64,000 nt of DNA from assembly GCA_019059635.1 (NCBI GenBank), contig JAGVRJ010000007.1, positions 1,364,001-1,428,000 of the forward strand, in the 5' to 3' direction. A program made the translations under genes and the position numbers. Positions within the stretch are counted from its first letter, which is position 1, and every line of letters starts with the position of its first letter. Below the pieces are notes generated by a model. That model was given only the letters and a program-made list of their open reading frames with translations, was not told the DNA's origin and made no database searches. This document shows, one piece after another, positions 1 to 11,278 of this stretch. This DNA is from Proales similis. Its lineage: Eukaryota; Rotifera; Eurotatoria; Ploima; Proalidae.

Positions 1-713
1 AATAATTCACCTCTCAATGAATTCAGTTGAAGCTTTTTTGCCATATAATTAAAGTTTACAAATTCATCCTTGGCGTTTGGATCTGCTCCATGGCTTAACA
101 AAGTCTTGACAATCCTTTGCAAGTACAAGTTGTACAAATTCAAGTTAAAGACAATTGAAGCTCAGTTTACTCGACATGATTATTTATAACGGCAACATGT
201 AATGCCGTCCACCCTAATGAGTGTCTTTGATTTATGTCAAAATCCCGCTCCGAAATGATACTGTAGAATATTCAAGCCAACGCTCATCGGTTATTGAACT
301 TTCTTACTCTTTAGAATTCGGAATATAACTTACTCTTTGAGCTCATGAATTAGATTTTGTTTGCAGACTGAAAATATCCTTCCATCTGCTTATCTGGTTA
401 ATTGTTCGTGCTTGAAATTGAATGAAATGTTTTTACTATTTTCAATTTTCTTGTCTCTTTTCTTGGTTTCACAATGAGCAACGTTTTTCAGACTGAAGGT
501 GACGAAGCATAAACTAGCCAAAGCGAATAGATTCCAGTGAAGAAAATTGCTTTCATTTTGCTTGCGCTCATCTTTCATAGTGATACATCTTGCGGGTGTG
601 TTGTAGCTTTTTGAGTGCTCGATGATTCCTGTCCGAAATATTGCCATATTCTTTTTGTTCAAACAAATAGCAGATGAACTTATCCATCGTTTGAAAGAAA
701 TGAACCTGGCCAT
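1..713 (-). CDS. CLPB: CLPB-like mitochondrial disaggregase, N-terminal part (partial)
   Basis: This is the 5' part of a gene that runs off the left edge. Exons read about 713-437, 367-334, 260-171 and 114-11, with a donor at 10-1. The product starts with a basic, Ser-rich presequence, then a hydrophobic stretch (LFALASLCFVTF), then ankyrin-type sequence (LGWTALHVAVINNHVEIVKT, then LLSHGADPNAKDE). Presequence, membrane-like segment and ankyrin repeats in this order are the N-terminal plan of CLPB (Skd3), the AAA+ disaggregase of the mitochondrial intermembrane space; the wording of the ankyrin part fits CLPB better than generic ankyrins. The AAA+ domain would lie beyond the window. The start is the ATG at 713; codons upstream lack an earlier ATG. 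It is head-to-head with the FAM98 gene, 261 bases apart. Confidence 0.72.
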
Positions 714-974
714 TATTTTAAATATTCTCGTCAGTTCGATGTTCAACCTAAATCATCATTCTCAACAGTTATAGAACAACTGAAATAAATTTTGTTATTT
801 TGGGTTTTTCTTTTATATAAGTACGCTTAAACCTTAAAGTCCTGCGCATCTAGAGATATGAAACTTAATTTTGATTTGCTGATTTCTTGCATATGATTAT
901 GAAATTTCCTTAAAATACACCGGTTATTGTCAATCAAAAAACAGAACCGCAAGTGATTTAGAAAGAAAAGAGAA
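714..974. promoter_or_regulatory. Shared divergent promoter region of CLPB and FAM98
   Basis: This 261-base gap separates two start codons pointing away from each other, so both promoters must overlap or lie inside genes. AG acceptor-like sites stand 13 bases before the FAM98 ATG (AG ends at 961) and about 34 bases before the CLPB ATG (minus strand, G at 748). No other motif is evident. Confidence 0.45.
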
Positions 975-2427
975 ATGGCTGATGAAGAATTGATATTTGA
1001 CGCTTTGACAAATCTTGAACCCAAGTAATACCTGCATTTAATCCCAATATTTGTCTATCGTTTATATTTTCATTTTCCCAGCTTTTCAAATGAGCTGGGA
1101 AGTCTTGAAGATTTGAAACAAATTCTAAAAAAGGACAATATTCGTTTCTCTCAAATAATATCAAAACTGGCAAAGCTTCTAGCTAATTTAGCTAACTACG
1201 ATGAGCGAGTCAATCCGATTAATGGTTTTCTGCGTTCTTGCCATCATAAATATTCATCAATTTAAACCTTTCTTACCCAAGGAAATGACTCAATCGACTC
1301 TTTTTCACTTGAACTAACTTCTTTTCTGAGAGAGGCATCGTGTCCTTATGATGAATTGCTCAGTGGTCAGGTTTCACAGAGATTTATGCACTATGATAGC
1401 AAACTGAATGTACTAGGTAAAGCTCAACACAAAAAATCTAACTTGATTTAATCCTCTTTGCCATTCTATGTTAATGAATTTCTCTAGAGTTCTTGGTTGG
1501 TGAAATTCAGGCTCAGAAAATGTTGGTCGCAAATAGTTTTGAGCAAATCAAGTACAAAACGAGAATCGTAAGCACCGATGAAAAAAGCGAAAACAAAAAG
1601 TTGATTATTCAAATTCGCCCAATTAAAGGATGAAAACGAACAATCGATGCTGATGAAAAGCATCATACACACTCTCTCCTTTCCGGCGGTAATCTAGCTC
1701 ATTCAGAAATTAAATGTTTATTCAAGCTTATTGGTTTTGGTTTCAATAGCCTCCGTCTAATATAACGGTAGAAGAATTATGGAATAAAATTTTAACTCGA
1801 GTAAGGTTTGCGGAAAAATTTTTAAAATGAAACTTAAAAGAAATTATTGCAAGTGCCGTGAACTTCTCGGCAAACTTGGCCCGGACTATCTCGGAAAAGC
1901 TTTGCTTAAAGAAACTCACTTCACCCCAGTTCAGTGGACAAAGCTAACTGAACTAAATAAGATTTTACAAGAAGACTACAAACTACGCAAAGAGATGCTT
2001 TTGACAAGACTAGATGTGACAGTACAATCTTTTAAATGGACCGCCGACGAGAAGCTAAAGGAGAAGCTTTCAGAAACCTACAAGATAAAACGGCTGGGAT
2101 TTCAAACTTCTCAACCAATTAATCTTAGTCGCGTATTATCTGCGAGCGATCAACTATGCCTGCAAGAAAAGACCTGTAGCACTCGAGTTTTAACTTGTAC
2201 TCAATTGCACAAAATCATTATTCCAAAGGTTAGTGAAGCCATTTTTTTTCATTGAAAAAATTAATGCATTCTATCTAATTCATAAAAATTCAATTTGATT
2301 CAAGGTTCCTGATAGAGGTGGCCGAACCTCTGAAATGCAAATGCCGGCTCCTGAGATACCAGCTTATTCCCAACGTCGTGGACATGGAAGGAAGAATTGC
2401 CGACCAACTTGGAATACTCCGAAATAA
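975..2427 (+). CDS. FAM98: FAM98 family protein
   Basis: A multi-exon gene with introns of about 50-60 bases; exons begin at 975, 1082, 1282 and about 1489, and the last exon ends at the TAA at 2427. The most conserved part, about 1878-2090, carries GKALLKE and RLDVTVQSF, and the last exon begins VPDRGGR, all typical of FAM98A/B. In vertebrates FAM98 proteins bind the tRNA ligase complex (RTCB, DDX1, CGI-99) and act in tRNA splicing and RNA transport. The protein ends about 35 residues after VPDRGGR, so the long Gly/Arg-rich tail of vertebrate FAM98A is missing. It converges on the C6orf120-like gene with only 38 bases between stop codons. Family assignment is firm; the A/B/C subtype cannot be told. 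Confidence 0.85.
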
Positions 2428-2465
2428 AGCAGAAAAGTATTTTCAAAGCGTTTGAAATAAAATCT

Positions 2466-3014
2466 TTATAGAACAAGCTCCAGAAATATTTCAAACAAAA
2501 GGCCAAAGAAGTATCGTAAAAATTCTAGAACTTGAGACTCGCTGTCACTTAGGTCATCATTCTGCTGTTGCTCTGATTTGATAAACTGTCGAGAATCACA
2601 CTCTTCTCCTCCGCTTGAAGTGATTTCCCATTTTACATGCTCTTCTAAATCTGAACAATCCAATACGCTCACTTGTAGAAGATAAGAACTCGTTTGGTAA
2701 AATGGGTGAGCATATATTGCCACATTTATAGGTCTGACTGCCGTTGAAGGAATCAAGAGAGCATCACTGCCATAAGATATCGACTTCCATGTATATTCTA
2801 AATAGTTTGCTTCTTGTCCTCCCGGACTCACGTAAAGATCTAGATCACCGGCTAAACTTGACAATTCAATTTTTATGTTTCCTTGAGTATCGATCGAATG
2901 GTAAGAGAATTCTTCTGCATTAAGATCGCCACTGTAGGTATAAACTGACCTTCCTTCTGCGTTTATCAAATTCAGCTGAATGTAAACAAAAAAAAGTTTC
3001 GTCCAAGAATTCAT
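2466..3014 (-). CDS. C6orf120: C6orf120 (UPF0669) homologue, secreted
   Basis: Intronless, 182 residues. It opens with a hydrophobic segment (KLFFVYIQLNLINA) that could be a signal peptide, followed by a beta-rich domain with GDLDLYVS, SYGSDAL and YAHPFYQ, and ends in a hydrophobic amphipathic helix (VLEFLRYFFGLLFEIFLELVL region). The same order, including the conserved GDxDLYVS block and the hydrophobic tail, is seen in the C6orf120/UPF0669 family, a secreted glycoprotein with little known function that has been linked to apoptosis of immune and liver cells in mammals. The length is close to the family's (about 190). It lies head-to-head with the MetX gene and tail-to-tail with FAM98. Confidence 0.78.
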   Translation of the reverse strand: MNSWTKLFFVYIQLNLINAEGRSVYTYSGDLNAEEFSYHSIDTQGNIKIELSSLAGDLDLYVSPGGQEANYLEYTWKSISYGSDALLIPSTAVRPINVAIYAHPFYQTSSYLLQVSVLDCSDLEEHVKWEITSSGGEECDSRQFIKSEQQQNDDLSDSESQVLEFLRYFFGLLFEIFLELVL

Positions 3015-3354
3015 ACTGATCGTAAACTTTTTAATCTTCTTTACATCGCATTCTGACGAAATTTTAATTATTCTTATTTAATTATGCGATAAATATACTT
3101 CACTTGAATGGATAACTTACACAAGACGTGAAAATCGTCCTTTCGTTGGTCGATGAAAAATGAAAAATCACTAATGATCATGCGTTGGTGGCGTGAATAC
3201 CAAGTTAACACAATATATTCAATGTATTCCTCTAAAATTCTCTTGGTAGACGGTAGGAATTATGCGAACTTAAGGCTTAGCTGGCTGTCTAGTCGGTGTC
3301 TGCCCAAAATTAATTTCCAAATCAAGTTCAGTCTCGTTTATAAAAAGTATAGAA
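3015..3354. promoter_or_regulatory. Divergent promoter region, C6orf120-like / MetX
   Basis: About 340 bases lie between two diverging start codons. I see no conserved gene. A short open frame at 3153-3377 has no recognisable content. Confidence 0.4.
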
Positions 3355-5138
3355 ATGATTGCTGGCAGGAGCTTTAGCTTAGGTCAAGTGTACTTGAGTG
3401 TTTTTAAAAGAACGTTTTCTGTGACTAGTCAGTTGAGAGCCGGCAGAGATGATTTTTCGGGACTTACCGGACATTCTCCTTGCGTAAGCCATGGGTAATT
3501 ATAAATCAAGCGCTTCTATTTTAGTATTGAAATGATGATTTTTAATATCTCAGCATTGAAGGACCAGAACCAGAGTACCGTAGCTTGGACAAACAAAAAT
3601 TAAAGTTTTTCATATCAGAGAAACCTTTTGAAATGAAAATGGGAGGAAAGCTTCCCATGATTAAGATTGCTTACGAGACCTGGGGGGAATTAAACAAAGA
3701 AAAAAATAACGCAGTGTTAGTGTTCACTGGTCTAAGTGCAAGTTCGCATGCAGCAAGCAGCAAAGTAAACTAGTTTTAAAGATCAACCTCACTTTACTTT
3801 GGTGTCTCAAAAATTAGATTTTTAAAGAAAGATTCAAGATCAGGATGGTGGGAAAACTTCATTGGCCCTAAGCTCTCAATCGATACCAACAAGTTTTTTG
3901 TGATTTGCTGCAACCACTTAGGCTCATGCTTCGGCTCTACGTAATTTTGGGCAAAACAAACTTGGAGTGAATTTTCTATATTTTTCCAATCAATTCAAGC
4001 GGTCCTTCGTCTATCAATCCGTCCACAGGCAAAAACTACGCCAGTACTTTTCCAATTATCACTATCAATGACATGGTTAGGGCCCAGTTTATGGTTTTGG
4101 ATCAGCTGGGAATAGATCAGGTCTTAGAAATTCCGAACTTTTTAAAAAGCTAAACGATTAACTTTTGGTTGGTAGTTACACGCATGCATTGGATCGTCCC
4201 TGGGTATAGCGCTAGCAGCTTTTGAGTAAGATCAAACAAATAAGAATTCTGTCAATAGGAGGAATGTGCTCCCTAATGTCCGCTCTGATGTTTCCCGACC
4301 GAATAAGAAAGTAACGTTACCACCAAGAAGCTTCAAACATTTTTAGAGGAGCTTATTCATTTGGTTTAGATTGACTGCGATATCTACATGCGCGAGAGCT
4401 GAACCTTCATCGATAGCGTTTAGATATCTCCAGCGTAAAGCAATAATGTCGGATAAAAACTGGAATCATGGGTTTTATTATGGGCATCATTTTCCAAAAC
4501 ACGGCTTGGGCTTAGCTCGTGAAATTGCAACTCTCACTTATCGTAGTGGCCCTGAATGGAGTGAAAGATTCGGGCGAAAATATTTAGATCCCGATCATCC
4601 CGTTAATTTGTGTCCTACGTTTGAAATAGAAAACTATTTGGCCCACCAAGGCAACAAGTTTTCCACCAAATACGATCCAAACTCTCTGATTTATCTTTCA
4701 AAGGTAAGGTGGGAAAAATATCATGTATATCAAATATATCAGAAATTCTTTTTAAGGCAATGGATCTTTTTGACTTAGCAGAAGGATACAGTAGTCTTGA
4801 AGAAGCCCTCAGCTACATAAAATGCCCAACTCTTATTATGGGTGCGCAAACTGACATTTTGTTTCCGGTCTCTCAGCAACGAGAACTTGCTAAAACTCTA
4901 AGAAAATCAGGAAACGACCGTGTTACTTATTTCGAAATGGACAGTTTATACGGTAAAAAACTGATTCGTTAAATCTGATATGAAATCTTATTTTTCTAAA
5001 AGGTCACGACACTTTCTTGTTGGCTATTAACGATGTGGGAACCGCTCTAAAGGTAAACTATCTTATTGCCAAATGTGCCTGAAATGCAACTGAGCTTTCT
5101 TAAAGGGTTTCATCGAGATTAATCCTTCGAGCCATTAA
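3355..5138 (+). CDS. MetX-family serine/homoserine O-acyltransferase, probably mitochondrial
   Basis: An alpha/beta-hydrolase acyltransferase spread over about nine exons. The N-terminus is basic and Ser/Thr-rich, like a mitochondrial presequence. In order: [18 protein letters not shown]-like core, the hallmark GSCFGST|GPSSINP split by an intron, DMVRAQF, the nucleophile elbow CIGSSLGGM, the Asp of the triad in GAQTDILFP, and the His in GHDTFLL near the end. All three triad residues are therefore present. Enzymes of this family transfer acetyl or succinyl groups from CoA to homoserine or serine, as in fungal and bacterial methionine or cysteine synthesis; the substrate cannot be told from sequence. 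The first intron is placed so that exon 1 ends at 3494, which joins HSPCVSHG to [11 protein letters not shown]. Most model animals lack a characterised member. Normal introns argue against bacterial contamination. Confidence 0.82.
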
Positions 5139-5335
5139 AATTATTCAATAAATATTCTAATTTTTTATTTGGTTGTGAATTCAAAAGCAAGCTGTTTGAA
5201 ATCGGTCCTTTAAATTACATTAGATAATTTGAGGACTTGGCCTAGAATGCTGGCAAGTTAATAAACGATAATCCGCTCTCAAACAGATTGGAAATATTTT
5301 ATACATTAAGTCAAGTATTGCAGAAAGACAATCGA

Positions 5336-8300
5336 TCAGCTTCCAATAGCTTGAACAAGCTCTTGGATCGAACTTACGGGAGTTAAATGCTGTTGGCTGT
5401 GAGTTGTGTTGGATACCGAGCTTCTACACAGTGAGCACATATATGGGCACGTTGCTCGCACAACTGGATACAACCAGCATTTATCTTCGAAAAGGCTCCG
5501 CGAGCAGAAAGGAGAGTCTTTTGCAGGACATTTGACTTGTTCACAATATTTCCCTGAGAAAGTGGAGTACGGACAAGAGCATGTGCAAGTTTTCAAGTCA
5601 AGGCTTCCTCCGTTTGAGCAAAACACTCCTGAACAGTCACAGAGACCTTTGTGACATCTTCCTGGACAAGAGTCGCAGCTCTTTCCTTCTTTATATGGCT
5701 CATACCTTGAGTAATAGGTTTGCCTTTAGATGAGAAATTATTCAGAACTTTTACCCAAGCCAGACATGTCATCTTATTTGCTTACATTTCTCCATAGTAG
5801 CATACAAAGTACCTATCGTAAGTTGTATTTCTACACTGAGCGAATCCACAACCAATCCTGGCCGCCGATGAGTAAACCATCTAAATAGTGAAATAATAGC
5901 TAAGTCCGGTGGGCAAATACAATTAAATGGAGATTAACTCTACCTGAGTATAATGACCTGATTGTAAATTATCGGAAGGGGATGTGCTCTTGAATGTAAA
6001 ATCCTCACTTTCACGCATCCATGAGCGCAATACATCTGACCATTTTTCATATCCTGCCGCTAAATTTTCTCCAATAACAATCCCTTTAAAAAGTTTAATG
6101 ATTTTCCGATCAAAAAACATGACAATGTGTAAGCAAAGAACAAACCATATCCTGGCTGCTGTCTCATGAGAATGCCTTGATTTTCAACTGAGCAGAGTTG
6201 GGCTCTTTTTTGAGCCAAATGCTGAAGGCGGGTGTCCCAATACATCTTTTGCATGTTACTTGCAGTTGGTCGGACGCTTTGTCTTAGTTTATTGTGAGTG
6301 CTCACAATCAGCTCTATTTCATCTTCCGCTAACCCGCCCTCTATAAAATTGGAGGAATCGGCCAAGCACATGGTATGATTTGGTAAGAGCTGATGAGCCG
6401 GTGAACAAATCTGAGTCTCACACAACTTTCCGGTAAATCCAGATTGGCACTGGCATTTCCACGGAAGTTGGCTTTCCTTAGAATAAGCTTGAATACAAAC
6501 GCCATTGTTAAGACAAGGATTAGAATGCAAACAATCAATGTTCGACGTTGGCAAGCATTGATCATAGTCATCAGTCATTGGATTTTTTACACAAATATAG
6601 GAAGAATTCCCAAAAGGCTTTTCGAGGCAAATATTTCCCTCTTTTTCACATGGGTTAAACGAGGAAGGTGCTGAACTGGTTGGTTGTTGTTTCTCAATTC
6701 TGAGTAAGCTTCCAGCTCGAGTTCTTGGATGGCATTTGAACCGTTTTGAACCATCTGGTATACAGATTTCATTTTTAGCATTGCACGGATTCGGGTTACA
6801 AGGAGTCGATTCAGTCTCGCAAAATTCGCCAATAAAGCCTTGAGGGCAGTGGCAGACTGGAATCAATTCCTTGGGTTTGGAGCCTATTTTCAAAATACAA
6901 TGTCCACCATTCAGGCATTCAAAACTTTCGCATGTACTAGAAGACTGTTGGTAGTTCGAAACAGATGTCTGGGGAGTCATAAGAAGCTTTTGAGGAAGCA
7001 TTTTCGGAGCGATGGTTGATGAAGATTCTCTTATAGCTGAATCACAATATCGTCCTGAAAAGCCTTTTTGGCAGATGCAAAGGTATGAGCTGAAAAATGG
7101 GCGTTTTTATTAGTGGCGAATTTCACTCGATTAAAAAATTTTTCACTCACTTGGCCACGGGATAATTCATACACGTTGAGTTGTTGGAGCACAAATTTTT
7201 AAAGCAATAATTTTTCTCCGAGCAGTCGATTCCTGTCCAGCTCTTATCACAGACACAATGTGGAAACCCTTGGCTTGACAAAACACAAGTTCCATGGCCT
7301 TTTTCATACAAGCAATTTCCAGGGCATTGCCAAAATTGACTAGGCTGAGTAGGCATTTGCTTTCCCTTTTTAGGAACATTATCTTGCTCTTTGAGCTGAA
7401 CGGAGTAAATTTCACAATATTGACCACTAAACGAAGAGTTTGAACATCTGCAGAGGGCTTTGCTACCCTCAATATAACATTCGCCGCCATTAAGGCACGG
7501 ATTTGGGGTACAGATTGGTTCAATGAAATTTTCCGATTCATCATCGTTTGAAAGATCCAAAGTTTGAGAATTTTCTGCTAGTTCTTCGGTTAGAACCAAA
7601 GGAATCCTGGTCGATGCGAATTCTGTGCGCTCCAAAAGAAGCGGAAATTTCTTTAGAGTAGATTGGTCTGCTTCTACATTGGTCCTTGGCATTTCACAGT
7701 AAGTTCCCATGAAGCCACTCGGACAAGAACAAACATACGGAACTAAACACACGATGTGAAAATTTTTTTAAAAAATTCATTATCGACTATGCACTGGTCT
7801 ACTTACTCGGATACTTATAGGTCATGCTGATACATTTTCCACCGTTTTTGCATCCGAGAATTTTGCAAGAACTCAAAAAGGAATTGATGAGCTGCTTACA
7901 CTTTGGCGGGCTCAATGTAATTGAACAGCTACATTCGAGGCCAAAGTCATTCTCTTTGCACTCAATTAATGTATCGGTCGGAATAACACGCAAACGCTGG
8001 AATTTATTGCTCTGATCTGATACATCTGATTTGCGTAGAGAAGGACTTTGATGATTTAGTTGAAGCGAAGCGAACTGATTTGGAATACGTTGGGTCTGAT
8101 TAATCCTATATGTCTGCATTGTCGGTCGTATTTTATCATCTGAATATCGAGCGGAAGGCTCTTTCATCTCCGTGGTAGGTGAAATGGTTGAAAATAAATT
8201 GAATTTCAATTTCAAAGTTGAGTCTGCTTTGGTTGTCGGCTCGTTGCGTTTAGTTATTTGCGCTGCACTTGTATCGATCATGGTCGAATTTATTGGACCA

Positions 8301-9736
8301 GTTTCGGTCGAATTAAGATCGATATTCTTTTCAAACTTAATTGTACTTGTCTCAGGATTTGATTCCTCAATCTCAGTGGTTTTAAACTTTTCTAAGGTAG
8401 ATTCTAACGTTTCTCTATCAAAACCGATCTTTTTAACCAAAATTTTTCTTATTTTTTCAAGCTCGTCTCGCCAAGATCGATCTGTCGGCTTTGCCTGAGC
8501 GTTCTTTTTTATTTTTTGCATTGTTTCTTTTACCATTCTGACCAAATCTTTATTCGTTTTGAAACGATTACTTGGATCAGAATCGGATGCGTTTATCGAA
8601 CTTGATGTGGTATTTTCTAATTCGACAGTTGCATCTGGCAAAGATTTTGTCATGATCAACTGAACTTTAGAGGGGAAAACTTCCGGAGCAGCAAATAGAT
8701 TTTGAGGCGAAATTCTTCTCGATTTTGGTGGATCTTGCTTTTGGGCTCTTGCGATTGCGATAGGCGAATTGGGAAATTGAGTGGCTTTTTCGTTTGAATT
8801 TTTCTTGACTGAATCCTGTTGAAGCTGTTGAATTATATTTTCAGCGAAATTTTCGACAATTTCATCTTGGTCAAGGGCAATCTTCTCTGCAGATACAAAC
8901 TCTTCATCACTATCGGTTGTAAGGATTGAATCATCATCCATGTCAATTGATAAAAGCCTCCTGGACCTGAATAAACTCGCTCCAGAATCGGGCTTGTGAT
9001 TAGTTTGTTTTATAACTTGATCATTTTCATCCGATAACGTCTGAAGTTTGAGGCTTGAGAGAATTTTGAGTTGTTTGTCAAGATCACTTGGCTCCTGGAA
9101 TGTGTGTTTCGCTGAAGATTTATTTGACGAATTGTTATAATTCTCTGCCGATGTCCTATTTGTTTTTGGTATTGGTTTTGCTTTAACATTTAAACGACGG
9201 CCTGAAACATCAGGTTCATCAAATTCAATACTTCCCAAGCTAGATACGCGGTCAAATGCTTCACTGATCTTTTTGACTGGCCCTTCTGTAGAATGTGGAG
9301 GATCAATATTTTTGATAGAATTCTTTATGTCAGCAGCTATGATCTTGGACGGCGATTTCGTCGTAGGGAGAGTTTCAAAATTAGTAGTTTTGGAGGAGAT
9401 TCGGCTCTCAATCGTGGTCATACAATTTCTAAATCGCATGAATTCGAACAAGTCTTGAGTAGATTGTATTCCGTTGACAAATTGCCTCTCAAATTCGATA
9501 ATCTCATCACATCTATGCTTTTTTGGATTGTAAATCAGACTAGATGCACATGAGAGGTGCTCTTGTCGCTCAAACGGGGTACCTATCCACAAGCACTCAT
9601 AGTATTTCTGGCAATTGTTCTCGTCTTCGAAGAGACCGTCTCCTGGACATTTGAAATTCGACTTTACTGGGCTTAAAATGGCGCTCTCCCTTCCGATGAC
9701 TGTGAAGACCACTAATATTATTAACTTGAGCTTCAT
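5336..9736 (-). CDS. Secreted mosaic protein: chitin-binding, EGF repeats, CAP domain, ShKT
   Basis: A large multi-exon gene, about 1,350 residues. It starts with a signal peptide (MKLKLIILVVFTVIG), then a peritrophin-type chitin-binding domain with six cysteines at about residues 28-80, then about 500 residues of Ser/Thr/Lys-rich linker. From about 7,900 down to 6,400 follow roughly seven EGF modules (e.g. CLNGGECYIEGSKALCRC). A CAP/SCP domain starts near 6,330 (DEIELIVSTHNKLR) and holds GHYTQ|MVYSSAARIGCGFAQC across an intron. It ends with CxxGxCDC and EGF-like cysteines and a final ShKT module (CPAKDSPFC...CPYMCSLC). CAP proteins are extracellular; chitin binding suggests a role at a cuticle, gut lining or defence surface, which is inference. 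The start codon follows an AG acceptor-like site (G at 9745). Exon borders between modules are in phase by hand check. Confidence 0.8.
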
Positions 9737-11278
9737 CTGGATGGCTGAAAAACAAAATAAGTTAGTAATGAGCATATACGGCCATTCTTAACTAAAGTGA
9801 AGGCTTTGAATGTTCATGAACATATTTATTAGCGAAAACTAGTGCAAGGTGCAACCCAAAACGTTTGTGAACTTTTAGGCATAGGTCCGCATACGATTTT
9901 AAGCTGGATGTTTGCTTAATTAGTAAGGGATAAAAAAGTGTTTAATTAGGAAGATAATCGGGGTAAATGAATCGAACTGCCTGTGCGAAATCGGTGTCTA
10001 TTCCATTATTTTACTTAAATGAGGATAGTAGACTATTCAGTTGAGTATAATGGTTCAGCATTCTAGATTAATTAACAAGCGGAAAATAAAGCCAATCAAA
10101 GATAGGCAAGTCTATATGAGTAAAAGCGATTGTGAATACTTCGCCGGAAAATTAGCCTCTCATTTAAAGCACACTTAGAAACACCGCGCCCGTACTCTCT
10201 TGCAAAAATAGCGCCCTTTTCCTTTAGAATGCTCCATCCTCTTGATTGAGGCTAAGATTTGGACGCTAGATTGATTGTATAGCTAAATTGTAAAGATATT
10301 GCCATAATCAAACTGCACGCGTATAAAAAAGCGATCAAGCATAACATTTAATTTTCGATCTTTTGTAAGCTCAGACACGAATTATTTTGCACGAGCTAGG
10401 ATTTGCGATGGATAAGGTTGCACAATTTAAATATTGTACTAGACACAGGTTTCTACTTTTGATAGCCATATCTTGGTATGACATTAAACATAGAACGTAC
10501 ACCAAAAAATTCATCTAAGTAAAGATTTCTTTATCCTGTTCCACATTAACTGAAATTCGAACACTCAGATTAGCACTCTATACGGAATCATGAAGTTCAC
10601 CTTTCAATAGCTTGTGCACTCACAAACATTAGAAGGGATAAGCTCACTAACTTGCGCTGAGATTTCATCTCAACATGCAAATTAAGTCCGAGCTAACCTA
10701 TTTAACCTTTGACTATTTGCTGCTCGGATTAATCGTGTGTTTGCTTGTAAATAATCGATCAATGTGGATCACGACCAAAGCCAAAAAATGTCAAACAGAA
10801 CTTGATGAATTTGAATTGAGATAAAAAATTTTCTGGGCCCATACCGAATCACTAATTGCAAAGTTTTTTAGATAATCTAACGCATGATTTTTGCACTCAA
10901 GAAATTCAAAGCCTTTTTATTGAAAATGAAAAAATTTAAATGATTATTCTTAGAGCCTAGCCCACTACTTGCAGGATTAGATACTGCCTTATTTCGATCT
11001 TGATACGTGTAGAAGAAAATGCTCAGTGGCTTATTCTCATACATTTCATTTGAGCCCTAAGTAAATATATGGGTCACCGATTAATGGCTAAACATTTTCT
11101 GGTAAAATCGATAGGAAGAAGAAATGGATTGAATTTCAACAAACAAGTTGTTTTGCTTTTAATACCGTGGGAAATGGTTGTTTGTTTCGGTTTACATACC
11201 GAAACTGAAATATAACAGACTCAAAGACAAGTATAAATTAAAAATCAAATGATTTGAGTGAATCAAAAGCGTGCAAGT
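9737..11278. other. Long gap between the mosaic CAP gene and the ABC transporter
   Basis: About 1.5 kb with no open frame of note on either strand and AT-rich composition. It should hold the promoter of the CAP mosaic gene and the 3' untranslated part of the ABC transporter gene. I see no repeat or RNA gene. Confidence 0.5.

Noticed and set aside
390-746. Start at 746 for the CLPB-like gene
   Set aside because: The codon there is TTG. The first ATG in frame is at 713, followed by a plausible mitochondrial leader.
8172-8498. Open frame of 108 codons on the plus strand
   Set aside because: It lies antisense to the well-supported linker of the CAP mosaic gene, has no recognisable content and looks like a shadow.
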